Source: Drosophila miranda (lineage: Eukaryota > Arthropoda > Insecta > Diptera > Drosophilidae). Taken from it: DNA of 64,000 bases. Every line of letters starts with the position of its first letter. The first letter of the stretch is position 1. Below the pieces are notes generated by a model. It saw only the letters and a program-made list of their open reading frames with translations. It ran no database searches and was not told the origin of the DNA. Below are positions 39,351-51,948 of this stretch, piece by piece. Location: positions 13,622,001-13,686,000 of the forward strand of contig NC_046676.1 of NCBI RefSeq assembly GCF_003369915.1, given 5' to 3'. Both the position numbers and the translations under genes were made by a program.

Positions 39351-39891
39351 ATTAAAAAAAATTAAAAAAATTATTTAAAATATGCATTTTAGTTATTTTT
39401 ATCAGTGGGTGTATACTATGCCAGGGGGTTATCTTTATGAACACCCCACGCACATTAATATAATCAATGATTAGAGGCTCATTCAATTTATTGGGCAATT
39501 AGGCCAGATTATGGATCAGAAGATTACCAGTACTCACGACCGATTGCTAAATTAAAGTTCTTTGGCGCCCTGTATGTAGTCACAAGATCGGAATATTGGC
39601 ATCAACAGATTCGAGGTTATCGATCACGTTTATTCCGAATCGGTTGCATAAGTTTAAAGTACTTAAGCCATATCTTCGGATCTCAAGTGGTTTAGTTTAC
39701 TATTCCCCTCGGTAATGTGCCCTCAACGTACATGTTGATGTGTTGATCGAATTCTAGAGCCATGTGGACACCGCCTGATTGATTCCGCACTGTTTATCTT
39801 TATGAGGGACCCCAAGCACACCTGATTAGGAACAAATAAATACGAAACGTTCCATTTCAGTAGATTATAATTTATTGTTGGTGGTTCAAGA

Positions 39892-41702
39892 TCAGGCGAG
39901 CCAGCGTAGTACGACAGCTTCGTAAGGCATAAGCAAAATGCGTTCTGTGAGATCAACGGTTTGCCTATGGGATAACCGAATTAGATCGGAGGAGGATAAT
40001 AAATACGATGTGAAGATCTTACCCTTGATGGTGCGAGGAGTAGGCAGTGGTGAGGACATACTCAAAGACCTTATCAGCCAGGCCATCGATTATTTCCATG
40101 GCGTTGCCCATGTTGACCAGGATGCGATATTCCTCACTGTACTTGTTTGTTCTGCAGAGGGAATTAATATGAGTATCATATAATTAGAATTATAATTGGT
40201 TTCCCCTACCGTATAATCTGCAAGACTTGATTTGTGATTGCCTCATAGGAGAAACCGCCTTCCTGCTTGAAGGATTGGAATGCGGAGCTGCTCTTCAGCG
40301 CCTGCATACCCTTGAAGATGTTCAGAGAAGATCGAGCCACTCCCCGTTCGGTCTGCACATTGAAGCGCTCATAGTCGGGATTGAGGGGCAGCCAGGTGCT
40401 CTCGCCCTGGGAGAAGTCGGCATTTCGGCCTGCTGTCCACTGCATGGGTGTGCGCTCCCCATCTCGCTCTTCGCACGAGTCTCCGGTGCACTCCACATCC
40501 ACATTGGACATGCCGATCTCCTCGCCGTAGTAGGTGATCGAAGCACCGGGAAGAGCACTCACGATCACGTTCAGCAGATCCACCTTGTGGGCACCCATGC
40601 GGTCGGCCACCCGATTGGTGTCGTGGTTGCCCACCACCCAATTGGCTGTCTGATGTTCCGTCCACATGGTATTCATCCAGTAGTCGATGGAGCTCACCAC
40701 ATCCCGCGCTGTGGAGTAGCCGCTGAGGTACATCAGTTGGAAGTTCATGGGCAGCTGGGTGCCCAAGTGGGTGCCATTTCCGAAGTACGCACTGAGCGTT
40801 TCTACAGAGGAGAAGGCTTCGGCCAGCAGAACTCGGGAATCACCTCCATTCTCCGTTCGGTACTGGTCCAGGAAGGCACGCCACTCGTACATCAACTCTA
40901 CAGTAGCGGGCTGATCCTTGGTGTAGATATGGTCATGGTAGTCGTACGCCTCCGGATTACTGCTCCAGCCACTGACAGGCTCGTCAGAATAGGAGCCATC
41001 CGCATTGCGGTACTCGTAGATGTGTGGAACTGCATCAATGCGGAATCCATCGACGCCTCGATCCAGCCAGAACTTAAGGACATCTAGCATGTGCTCGCGC
41101 ACCATAGGATTGGTGAAATTGAGGTCCGGCTGCTTCACCTGGAACTGGTGCAGGAAATACTGCTGTCGTGTCTCGTGCCAGGTCCACTGAGGACCGCCAA
41201 AAACGCTGATCCAATTGCTGGGCGGCTCCCGTTCACCAGTCTCCGCATTCACCTTGCCGTCGTGCCACACGTAGAAGTCATCGTAGCCATCCACACGGTT
41301 CACCGACTTGTCGAACCATTCATTCTCATCGCTGGAATGATTGGGCACAAAGTCCAGTATGATTTTCACCCCCAGCGACTTGGCTTCCACAATTAGGGCA
41401 TCGAAGTCATCGAGTGTTCCAAAGATGGGATCAATGTCGAAGAAGTTCGAGATGTCGTACCCAAAATCCGACATGGGTGATGTGAAAACGGGCGACAGCC
41501 ATGTGGCCGTTATGCCGATCTCCTTTAGGTAGCTCAACCGCGATGTGATGCCCTTCAGGTCGCCGATGCCGTCGCCATCGCTGTCCTGGAAGGATCGCGG
41601 ATAGATCTGGTACAGGGATGCGTTCTCCCACCAATCGATGTCCGCGCACCCGGCAATGGCCACTAACAGTGCGACCAGACAGAGATGTACCCACTTTGGC
41701 AT
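39892..41702 (-). CDS. Mal-A2: Maltase (GH13 alpha-glucosidase), Mal-A2 position (LvpD type)
   Basis: Minus-strand exons: 41702-40210, 40151-40023, 39964-39892; 564 aa. The start is the ATG opening MPKWVHLCLVALLVAIAGC, a clear signal peptide; the N-terminal MPKW fits my recollection of D. melanogaster LvpD. The barrel starts at [16 protein letters not shown]. Catalytic motifs are GFRIDAV, LLAEAFS and VGNHDTNR. There is no intron before IIR, the penultimate exon is 15 nt shorter than in the paralogues, and the loop after the GEEIGMS motif is shortened and bears two Cys (CTGDSCEE), a possible local disulphide. It is the most divergent member of the array by eye. Confidence 0.87.
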
Positions 41703-42255
41703 TTCGCAGGCGTTTGAGTGGGGCAAATCAATCGATTTCCTAAATTAATTGCCGGGCATGTCGCACTTGCAGCTGATAAGACCAGAAATTGCTCAGAGCA
41801 ATAGCTAATCTGACAACTTTTTTATCGCATACATATACATGTGTTCGATTAAACAGCGTGGGTTGGGTTTTTCTTAGTGGGCTCCATTTCCTATTCCTAA
41901 GGCACCGCGGCAGGTCGTAAAATGAATATAAAAATTCTTAAGAAGACGAAGGCTTCCAGGGGGAGAAACCTTCCGAAGGTTGATTAATAAGTTGCAGATA
42001 AAATTCTTTCCTATAGATAAAATCACATTTTATAGTAACTTTTCCAACTACTTATCAGAAACTTCAAACAAGTGTTTCCACGTATATATATACGTATGTA
42101 CATATGTATCTATGTACATTTTTATATCAATCAAAATCGTATGAGCTCTTATCGAAAGGTATCGTCTGTTTTGCATACTCACCTCCCATATAAATTATTG
42201 GACTTCGGCTACAAACTAATTTGATGCACATTTCCATAGATATTTTATCAATTAA
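41703..42255. other. Intergenic DNA upstream of Mal-A2
   Basis: A/T-rich DNA with a tacgtatgtacatatgta run near 42090. No gene was seen. Confidence 0.6.
41775..41780 (-). promoter_or_regulatory. GATA site upstream of the Mal-A2 gene
   Basis: Plus-strand GATAAG about 75 bp upstream of the start codon. I see no convincing TATA box for this gene. Confidence 0.35.
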
Positions 42256-43152
42256 CGAGGGGAACGTTGTGAGTTGCTGCGGTGACCGCAACTCTACATT
42301 TATACCTGATACTTAGTCAGTATAGCTCTCCTCCGTCAGACGCCGCTAATATTAAACGACACGACAAAGAGAGAGACAGAAAATCAGTCTGAGCTTGTCG
42401 TCGGGCGCTGCGTAGCCACTGCAAATTGATTTGTTCCTTTTGGCTATAAAAATGATCCGATCTGATCCAGATTCAGCAGCCGGATAGATATGGTCATTCT
42501 CTATGACTGTGCGTTTTTAGTTTTCTCGAATCTTCAATATTGAGGATGCCACAGATTTTCGCCCTTTGTGGTGGCGGAAGGGGGTGGGGCGAAATTTTGA
42601 AATAAACTTGTCAAGGTTCGATATCACAGTAGTGTGGATACAAAATTTGGTTGCCCTTATAGTCTCTGAGATCTAGGAACTCACTTTTTGCAATAGGCAA
42701 AGCCGACCATGAAACCTGTGTGTTAGAGAGAGACAGAGCGAGAAAGAATGAAATTGTTTTCTTGATTCAGGCTATAATAATTATACGACCTGGTTCAGAT
42801 TTTACAGTCCAGAAGATATAGTCATTCTCTACGATTCTGCGTTTTAGGTTTTTTTGTAGCTTTAAAATTGTGGATGCGTTCTTTGTGGGGGCGGAAGTGG
42901 GCGGGGCATAGTTTTGAAATATAATTTTAGCAGTGACATATTACAGAAATCTGGAAATAAAATTTCGTTGCTCTAGCTCTTATAGTCTTTCAGCACTAGG
43001 CTCTCATAGGGACGGACAGACGGACAGACGGACAGACGGACATACAGACAGGGCTCAATCGACTCGGCTATTGATGCTGATCAAGCATATATATACATTT
43101 TGAGGTCGGAAACGGTTCCTTCTGGACGTTACACACATCCATTTTCCCCACA
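42256..43152 (-). mobile_element. DINE-1/Helitron-like non-autonomous repeat, copy A
   Basis: It matches, in reverse orientation, the repeat at 54991-56089 from end to end: the gaggggaacgttgtgagttg end, the gtctgagcttgtcgtcgggc block, two copies of the tttgtggxggcggaagxgggxggggc unit, a (GACG/GACA) tract that is (GTCY)n on the other strand, and the ggacgttacacacatcc end. It has no coding capacity. The (GTCY)n tract is a hallmark of DINE-1-type elements; the exact family name is not certain. Confidence 0.7.
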
Positions 43153-44229
43153 ATGCTGCCAATGCACCGCCAAACAGCTCAACACGGCTTGAATTCAATT
43201 AAAATTGTTCTGTGTAGCAGATACGGAATTCATTTCATTCTTGACTTTCAGTCAGATTAATATGCCAAATTAAAAACAATCACAATTTAAACAAAATTAT
43301 ATAGATCTAACTCATTAAGCAGCAGATTATTTTTAATTGATGGAACACTTTTTTCCCACAATGCAAGTGCAACATTTGTTTCAATTGCTGTATGCACAAA
43401 TGAGGGGAATCTCTGATTAAATTCACAGCGTTTCAACTTTGACATCAAGATACTAAGCTTTATTTTAATAGGTTGATAAACTTATTTGGTTTTGAATGGT
43501 ATTTTCACTAATCAGAAATTTTCGAATTCATGATAAGAACTACTGTAAATTAGTTTAAATTTCAGTTTTTGGGAAAGGTAAAGAGAAGATAATCCCCATA
43601 GATATCGTCAATATTATTCACTCAAAGTTTTGCTATTTTGTAAAACATTATGCACGGATTTGTGTAGGTCAAAAATAATATATTTCATTAAGTTTATTAT
43701 TAAGTCTATTTCAACAAATTGATAGATTATTTGACTTCAAAAGTTCAATCAGTGATAAACACGTCAATAAAGTACGAGCATTCGAGTGAACAAGAAGTAT
43801 GTGTATTTTTTTATCACATTTTCAATGCCCCACAGAACATTGTCATGGCTAACTGGAAAATACTTCCCATATAGTCATTTTGTAGAAGATACGAGTTTCG
43901 AGTATTAAAGCATTTATTACGAATTTTTGCCGCTAGGATTTCAAATGTTTTGACTGTTCGCTAGCTATCAGCTGACTAATGTCCACTTCAAAGAGCCACT
44001 CAAGGAGATACTACCTTGCAATATGTAGGAATATTACCAGAAATCAGAAACCATTTGAGAATTAGTTAATCGCTTTTACGTACCTTGGAGTGCGAAAACA
44101 ATGACAATTTGAGCATTTGAGTGGAAGCATGAGAACTGCGGGCACTATGAGAACCCATGCTTGGGCCGGGTGTTTGTTCAGCCATTCAAATGGCTACTTC
44201 AGTCGTGCCCGATCTCGATAGGAGCTGCC
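43153..44229. other. Intergenic DNA upstream of Mal-A1
   Basis: About 1.1 kb of A/T-rich DNA without a gene or a recognised repeat. It probably holds regulatory DNA of the Mal-A1 gene. Confidence 0.55.
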
Positions 44230-44248
44230 CTTATCGTCCGGTATAAAA
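44230..44248 (+). promoter_or_regulatory. GATA site and TATA box of the Mal-A1 gene
   Basis: CTTATC (44230-44235) lies directly before TATAAAA (44242-44248), 41 bp upstream of the ATG, so transcription should begin about 15 bases before the start codon. Confidence 0.65.
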
Positions 44249-44288
44249 GGCAGCTGACAGCTCTATAGTCCGAACAAAACCGAAAAAA

Positions 44289-46154
44289 ATGCGAACGCAA
44301 TCAGTTGTTGTGTTCCTGGTGCTGGCCGCTGTTGGCCTGGCCAGAGCCACCGAGTGGTGGGAGAGTGGCAACTACTACCAGATCTATCCGCGATCCTTCC
44401 GCGACTCCGATGGCGATGGCATCGGTGATCTCAATGGCGTCACCGAGAAACTGCAGTATCTCAAGGATATTGGCTTCACGGGCACCTGGCTTTCGCCTAT
44501 TTTCAAATCTCCAATGGTGGACTTTGGCTATGACATCTCGGACTTTTACCAAATCCACCCCGAGTACGGAACCATGGAGGACTTTGAGCGTCTGATTGCC
44601 AAGGCCAAGGAGGTTGGAATCAGGATCATCCTGGACTTCGTGCCCAACCACTCGAGTGATGAGAACGAGTGGTTCAAAAAGTCGGTGGACAGCGACCCCC
44701 AATACAAGGACTATTACATCTGGCATGATGGCAAGATCAACGAAGAGACCGGCGAACGGGAGCCACCCAGCAACTGGGGCTCTGAGTTCCGATACAGCGC
44801 CTGGGAGTGGAACGATGTGAGGCAGCAGTACTACCTGCACCAGTTTGCTGTCCAGCAGCCTGATCTGAACTACCGCAATCCGGTGGTAGTTGAGGAGATG
44901 AAGAACATCATTCGCTTCTGGCTGGCCAAGGGCGTCTCCGGTTTCCGCATCGATGCGGTTCCGTACCTATTTGAGGTAGATCTGGATCGCTACAACCAGT
45001 ACCCCGATGAACCGCTGACCAACGATGCTGAGGCCTGTCCTGATCCTGACGACCACTGCTACACGCAGCACATCTACACCCAGAATCTGCCTGAGACCAT
45101 CGACATGGTCTATCAGTGGCGGGAGGTGGTGGACACGTTCCAGGCGGAGCACGGTGGGGATAAGCGACTGCTCCTGACCGAGGCATACACCAGCTTCGAG
45201 AACATGATGCTGTATTATGGCAATGGCGAGCGTAATGGCTCCCACATCCCCTTCAACTTTGACTTCCTCTCGAACGTCAACAACGCCTCGACGGCGGGCA
45301 CGTACGTGACGCACATCAAGAAGTGGATGGATGCCATGCCAGAAGGCGTCTATGCCAACTGGGTACTTGGCAACCACGACAACAAGCGCGTGGCCTCCCG
45401 CTTCGGAGTGCAGCGCACGGACCTGATCAACATTCTGCTGCAGACTTTGCCGGGACATGCGATCACCTACAACGGCGAGGAGCTGGGCATGACCGATGTG
45501 TGGATCAGCTGGGAGGATACTGTGGATCCTCCGGCCTGCAACTCCGATCCCGAGCACTACTATGATCGGTCCCGCGATCCGGCCCGCACACCTTACCAAT
45601 GGGATGCCTCTTCAAAAGCAGGTGGGTTGCTCATTAGTCGGAGCTCTCTTCTGTCCAACGTTCTCTAATTTTTCTTGGGATCTTTGGCAGGCTTCACCAG
45701 CGCCGATCACACCTGGCTGCCAGTGTCCGACGACTACAAGACCAAGAATGCTCTCCAACAGTTGCGCGCTCCGCGTTCACATCTACAGATCTTCAAGAAG
45801 TTGTTGCGCGTTCGCAAAGAACCGTCCTTCCGCCAGGGAGATCTGAACATTGAGGCCATCGATGATGATGTCATCATCTACTCGCGGTGAGTAACACAAA
45901 ATGAACTCCAGCGCAGTCCATCACAAAAGCCTTTTTTATTTAGCCAAAAGAGCGACAGCGATCTCTATGTGATTGTCCTCAACCTGAGCGGAACGGCCAA
46001 GACCATTGACATAACCAAGTACTTCAAGTTGGGTAGCCAGGCGGAGGTTATCACCACCTCCCTGAACTCCCAGCACATCGACGGAGATGTCGTCAATCCC
46101 TCGGCGTTTGTGGCTAATCCCTACGTGGGCACAGTCCTCGTTGCTGTTAATTAA
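44289..46154 (+). CDS. Mal-A1: Maltase (GH13 alpha-glucosidase), Mal-A1 position (LvpH type)
   Basis: Exons 44289-45621, 45691-45886, 45944-46154; 579 aa. The signal peptide VVVFLVLAAVGLARA is followed by [16 protein letters not shown]. Catalytic motifs are GFRIDAV, LLTEAYT and LGNHDNKR. It has a private intron inside the barrel C-terminal part (after SSKAG) and the intron after IYSR; the last exon is unsplit. The sequence DIGFTGTWLSPIFKSP and the insert EACPDPDDHC fit my recollection of the LvpH product. It is the last maltase before the P450 block. Secreted, gut-type enzyme by family. Confidence 0.88.
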
Positions 46155-46435
46155 AGTTATATTTTGCAATCAAGTATTGTTCAGTGCTATTAAATTAAAT
46201 AATTTTCCTCAAATTAAATTGGTTATCAATTCTCTTCCAAGGCCTAGAAGTATGCTGTTCCCGTGATTTGAGTTGAATACTACTATTAAAACATTATTTT
46301 TAAAGCTTTTAATTGGTCTCTTCTAGGTAAGAATTAACAGTAATGTTAAGCATGGACCTAGGAATATAAAAAATGAAAATCACAGGTCATGGAATTTATC
46401 AAGCAAAAAACGATGTTTATTGATCAACTTATGAT

Positions 46436-48253
46436 CTAGTTCCTCTCCCTTAATCGGATATGAAGACCGTTAGTAGACTTAAGTGTGATCGCGGAATACA
46501 GAATTGGATCGTATTTGTGTCGATATGCATCTTTCTTAATTTTCTCCGCTGTGGGCAAGCCCATAGTAGTATTAAGATATCCGTCTTTAGACTCCAGTCC
46601 ATCTACGGCGGGCAGAACCTCAAAGTTGCGCACTACCTTGGATACCACGGTCTTTATCTGCAGTATGGCGAACCTCTGGCCAATGCAGTTGCGGGGTCCG
46701 GCACTGAAGGGCACGTATTCGAAGGGACCGGGTTTTTCCAGCTCAAATCGTTCGGGTCGGAATTTGTGGGGATCCTTGAACACACGATCATCGTAGCCGA
46801 GCATAATGAGTGCCAAATTTAGGGTGGTACCTTTTGGCACGAGGTCACCATCTGGAATAGTTAACATAGAGAGCTACAGAGTTACAAAAAGGCTCCTGTT
46901 GAAAAGTTTATGCATTTACCAATTAAATGATCCTTCTCGGTATAGCGACCAATGAATGGTACGCTGGGATAGACGCGCTGGGCCTCTTTGATGAACAGAT
47001 CCAAATATTTCATTTGTGAGATTTCCTGGTAGGTTGCGTCTCGACCCATTTCGGAGTCACCCATCACTTCGCGCTGTTCCTCGAATAGTTTTCGTTGCTC
47101 GTCTTGGTATCTGGAGAGCAAATACATAGCGAAAGAAATTCCCGAAGTGGTCGTATCGTGGCCTGCAAATATAAATGTGGAGACTTCCTCGTACAGCTCT
47201 TGGGAAGTCAGAGGGCGACCGTCAACTGTTGCTGAGAGTAAGGTATCCAAAAATGCCATCTTCTTTCTGGAAAACTCATCGCCCTGGCTTGTTGAAGCCG
47301 TACCGTCTTTGTGGGCCTTGACGCGCTTCTCGATGACATCGTGGGTAAAGTCCTGCAGGGTCTTCAGCGTCTTACAATAGGCGGGGTAGTCGGGGGCCAA
47401 TCGATAGAGCATTTGATTACGCTTCCACACACTGAAGGACCTCACGCTTATGTTGACGCATATGCTACATGAGGACGGATCTGATGTTCAGAGAACGGAG
47501 ATGCGAAGTCGTTAAATACTTACTCCCTGAATGCTTGCACTATGTCGGACGTTCGGTTTTCCATTGCGTTAATAGACACTCCCATGGCTGTGTTGCAAAT
47601 TACATCTAGCGTCAAGTAGGCGACCTCATCCTGAATATCAAAAATACTATCCCCAGCTGACACATTTTTCAGTTTCTGCACGAATTTGGTGGAATATTCG
47701 TCCATCACCTCGTGGTAGTCTTGCAGGATGTTGAAGTGGAAGGAGGGCGAAATCATCTTTCGATGCTTGTGCCACCTACTGCCCATGCTATTGACCAGGC
47801 CCAAACCCAACCATGGATGGGTTAGAGCATAATTATCAGCTTTTTTTATCAGGGTCTGACTGGTGAGTATATACTGTGAAGGAAAAGCAGATGGATTGTC
47901 TTATTTCCGTTAGATGTTTTCTTGAGGAACTCACCTCTATGTACTTGGGCTTTGTGACCAGTATATTGGGCTTAGGTCCTATCCAGAACCTGAAGTTATC
48001 CTTATTGTATTGGTACCACCAAGCAAATAGCTGGTCGAGAATTTCTAAGGGGAGCACTTTCATTAAATTTGCCGCTATTTATACACCACTCACCTGTAGG
48101 ATTTTTACCCATCTGATGGGCATTGCCGACGATGGCCAATCGTTTGGGTCCATTGAACTTTTTCAACAATTGTCTTCGCCGGAATGTTGTCAACTCCTGG
48201 TAGAGCCACACGAGCAGCGGCAAGGCCAGAAACGCATATAACACCAGCCACAT
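46436..48253 (-). CDS. Cytochrome P450, CYP4 family (Cyp4e-like, copy 1)
   Basis: Minus-strand exons: 48253-48094, 48044-47935, 47873-47524, 47464-46920, 46851-46436; 526 aa. The N-terminal ER anchor is [18 protein letters not shown]; the ATG is chosen because MW begins all three tandem copies. Conserved parts: PxxxxWLGLGLxNSxGxxWHKHRKM (CYP4 C-helix), I-helix [10 protein letters not shown]-helix EAQR, and heme loop [11 protein letters not shown] with the Cys ligand. A monooxygenase of the ER membrane; CYP4 enzymes typically hydroxylate fatty acids or xenobiotics. The I-helix Glu that many CYP4 enzymes use to bind heme covalently is Ala here. It is orthologous to Cyp4e1 or a lineage-specific copy; I cannot decide which. 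Confidence 0.88.
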
Positions 48254-49321
48254 TTTCGATCCCGACAATATACCTTTCAGTGCTCGGTAAATTAAGAATA
48301 TGGCATTAGATTGTGGTCTGCGAAAGTCTTAAATAGAAGCGCAACCAACACGATTCTCATATTTGTCGTCTGTCTGTTCATCGTGATTCGGCAGTTTGTA
48401 AGCTTTGTGTCTATAACATGGATAAGTGCGGGGGGGCGAGCACCGTCATTATGGCATTGTCATTTATGCCGGTGGGCATTTCATGATGATTCTCAGAAAC
48501 TTTCTGTTTCTTTTAGAACTGGGAACTTATACATATTTGATATATCATTGGTACCTTTCACCATTAGACCACGCCCATACATTGCGAGGTATGGGGAAAT
48601 GCCTCTTTGATTATCCGTAGTTTGTCTTGCTTCATCGAGTCTGATATTTTTTTTGGTAGTCTAGTTCTAGACTCTAAAATCGGAGCTTAGTATCGGTGGA
48701 CTTACCACATAAAATACTGTAGGTGCTTGAGAATGAATGTGTTATGTATTTACGTAAATATCTGGAGCTAAATCGTAGGCGTACTTGTGTGATGTACTGA
48801 CCTGCGCAATTGAGAAGTTGTTTTGAACTGTTCTTTCATCAATCCTAAAAATATGCTGTTCCCATTAATAATGGCTCCAAGTAGTATATCGTTCAGTTTA
48901 CGGTACACTAGAAAAGAATAGCAAACTTTTTGATTCAAACTAAAAACGAGAACACAAAAGAAGAGAATTATTATATTATATTTTAACAAGTGTAACTATA
49001 ATTATACATAGTTATGTTTTATAAATTATAATTTAGCATTTTCATTTTTTTAACAATGATCACCCTGTTTTTAGAAATCCTCCTAAGTATGCAACATAGT
49101 CATGGTATACTATACTATGGAATACTATGGTATAGGCAGCTGTTATATATGTACATACATATGTATGCATGGCTATGTATTCAACCGCATCGATATCTCT
49201 TGCTCTCTACCGTCGTTCGCTCCCATCTACTACGCGCGAACATACACTCCAACTATTTATATGAGGGCAAGATGATTCTTTTAAATGCCAGTAGCAATAC
49301 CGTTCACTTTAATATCATTGC
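48254..49321. other. Intergenic DNA between Cyp4e-like copies 1 and 2
   Basis: It holds the promoter of copy 1 (TATTTAAG on the minus strand near 48336-48328 as TATA-like element) and A/T-rich DNA with a tatatgtacatacatatgtatgc run near 49147. No other gene was seen. Confidence 0.55.
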
Positions 49322-51342
49322 CTAAAACCTTTCTTTGAGGCGAAGGTAAATTCCATTCTCTGACTTCAGGCTCATCGCGACTAACAGAATGGGATCGTAT
49401 TTGTGTTGTTGTAAGTCGCGTTTCCTCTTCTCTGTAGGCGGCAAGCCTAGCGTAGTTCTTATGTAACCATCCTTGGAGGCAAGCTCATCCAGGGCAGGCA
49501 CCACCTCAAAGTGGCGAATAATTTTGGATACCACCGTCTTGATCTCCAGCAGAGCGAACTTCTGGCCAATGCAATTGCGGGGACCGGCACTGAAGGGCAC
49601 ATACTCGAAGGGACCGGGTTTCTCCTCCTCAAATCGTTCGGGTCGGAATTTGTGGGGATCCCTGAACACACGATCATCGTAGCCGAGCATAAATATTCCC
49701 ATATGGAGTGTGGTACCCTTAGGCACGAGGTCTCCGTCTACAAAAAGGAATTACAGAATTATACAAGTTCATTTTTTTAAAGTGAGCTATTTACCAATCA
49801 CATAGTCCTTCTCGGTATAACGACCGACGAATGGAACACTGGGATAAACGCGCTGGGCTTCCTTGATGAATAGATCCAAATATTTCATTTCAGAGATTTC
49901 CTGGAAGGTTGCTTCACGATCCAGTCCGGAATCACCCATCACCTCGCGCTGCTCTTCGAATAATTTTCGCTGCTCATCTTGGTGTCTGGAGACCAAATAT
50001 AAGGCAAATGAAATTGCCGAAGTGGTCGTATCGTGGCCTGCAAATATAAATGTGGAGACTTCCTCGTACAGCTCTTGGGAAGTCAGAGGGCGACCGTCAA
50101 CTGTTGCTGAGAGTAACGTGTCGAGGAAGACCATCTTTTTCCTCGAAAACTCATCGCCCTGGCTTGCTAAAACGGTACCCTCTTTGTGGGCATTCAAGCG
50201 CTTCTCGATGACGTCGTGGGTAAAGTCCTGCAGGATCTTCAACGTCTTACAATAGGCGGGGTAGTCGGAGGCAAATTGATATAGCGTTGGATTACGCTTC
50301 CAAGAACTAAATGTTCTTATTTTTATGTTGTAACACATGCTATATAATATAAACAGAAGCTGCTTTTAAGATACATTCAAATTTAGGTCCAGATGTGAAC
50401 ATTTGTAAAAATGCCGTGGCTTCACTATCGAAATTGGCGCAATACACCCAATACGTACTCTTTAAAAGCTTGTACTAATTCCGAGTCTTGGTTTTCCATT
50501 GCATTTATGGATACTCCCATGGCTGTCTCGCAAATTATATCCAGAGTCAAGAAATGGGCCTGCTCCTGAAAGTCAAAAATGCTGCCTCCACCCGATACGT
50601 TTTTCAGGTGCTTGATGAACTTTGTCGATTTCTCATTCATCACTTCGTGAAAGTCCTGCAGGACATTGAAGTGGAAGGAGGGCGTAATCATCTTTCGATG
50701 CTTGTGCCATTTGCTGCCGGTGCTGGTGAGGAGGCCCAAGCCCAGCCAGGGCTGCATGAGGCTATAGACTTCAGCTTTCGATATTAGTGTCTGACTGCTT
50801 AGTATGAACTAGTGAGGAAAACAAAATAAACCAACTAATATAAGCTAGAAAATGTGTATGTCGCTTAATTACCTCGAAGTACTTGGTTCTGGTGACCATT
50901 AAATTCGGGTAGTAGCCAATCCAGTAGCGAAAGTTATCCTTGTCATGCTGATACCACCATTCAAACATTTGGCCAAGAATCTCTATAAAGTTGAGAGAAC
51001 AAACTTATTCTTAATCGGATCAGATACCGTATATTTCAAGCATCTTATCTGATAAGAAGGTCTCAAAGGTGCTCACCCACAACAAGCAGATCAAAGGTTT
51101 CTTGTTATCGTTGCACAAAGTTTCTACGTTATCGAGAAACCAAGGACCATGTACTCTCTAAACTCCATTTCCGCTCACCCACCTGGAGGAGTCCTGCCCA
51201 GCTGATGAGCATTGCCAACGACAGGCAAGACCTTCGGCCCCTTGAACTTGTTCAGTACTCTTCGTCTCCGAAGTGACTTTAGTTCCAAATAGGCCAGCCA
51301 AAGGAGCGGCAGCGCCAGGACTACATACAAGGCAAACCACAT
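49322..51342 (-). CDS. Cytochrome P450, CYP4 family (Cyp4e-like, copy 2)
   Basis: Minus-strand exons: 51342-51183, 50982-50873, 50808-50459, 50339-49795, 49737-49322; 526 aa, with exon lengths identical to the two neighbours. Membrane anchor [19 protein letters not shown]-helix FAGHDTTTS (Ala at the covalent-heme position), heme loop [12 protein letters not shown] 100-bp stretch of exon 4 is identical to copy 1 and a 168-bp stretch of exon 5 is 166/168 identical to copy 3, so the gene is a mosaic produced by conversion. A CYP4 monooxygenase of the ER membrane; substrate unknown. Confidence 0.88.
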
Positions 51343-51948
51343 CTCCGATCCGACCACAACCGTACAGCACACGAAACTCTGCAATTATGAGTGGAGAATC
51401 TGGCCAGCAATAGCGTTGGCACTGAAGTACCCGAGTCGAGCCGTATGGTTTAAGTTATCATCCGATCATGTCCGATAAGACGGTAAATATATATATCAAG
51501 AGTCTATGCCTTATCTTTACAGCAAAAAGCTTTGCCTTAAACTGACGAACCTTCTTTTTTTCTAATATCTATTATATATCTATAACTTCTTTCGTTGACA
51601 ATCACTTTCACAATTATATGCAAGACAATGTAAAACCTACCTAAATTATCGACCATAAAGTTCTCTCTGCTTATCTCTAGCGACTGAGCTTTAGATAAGT
51701 GTGGACTAGGTCAGGTTGTTTTTAACAGCTGAGTGACCAGGGAGGTGATCTTCCAAGCTTTTCTACTTGCTTATGTGAAAGCCGTAAGCACAAGCGTATG
51801 CCACGAAATCTTTTCTTTGGAGTTTAGCAATTATTGAGCTTCTTGGACTCTCGAATTAGACTGATCTGCGGAAAATGAATTTTATTAAATAAGCAAAACG
51901 AATTAGGATATAATATACAACAATAGCGATTATGCTAACCCGTAGAGT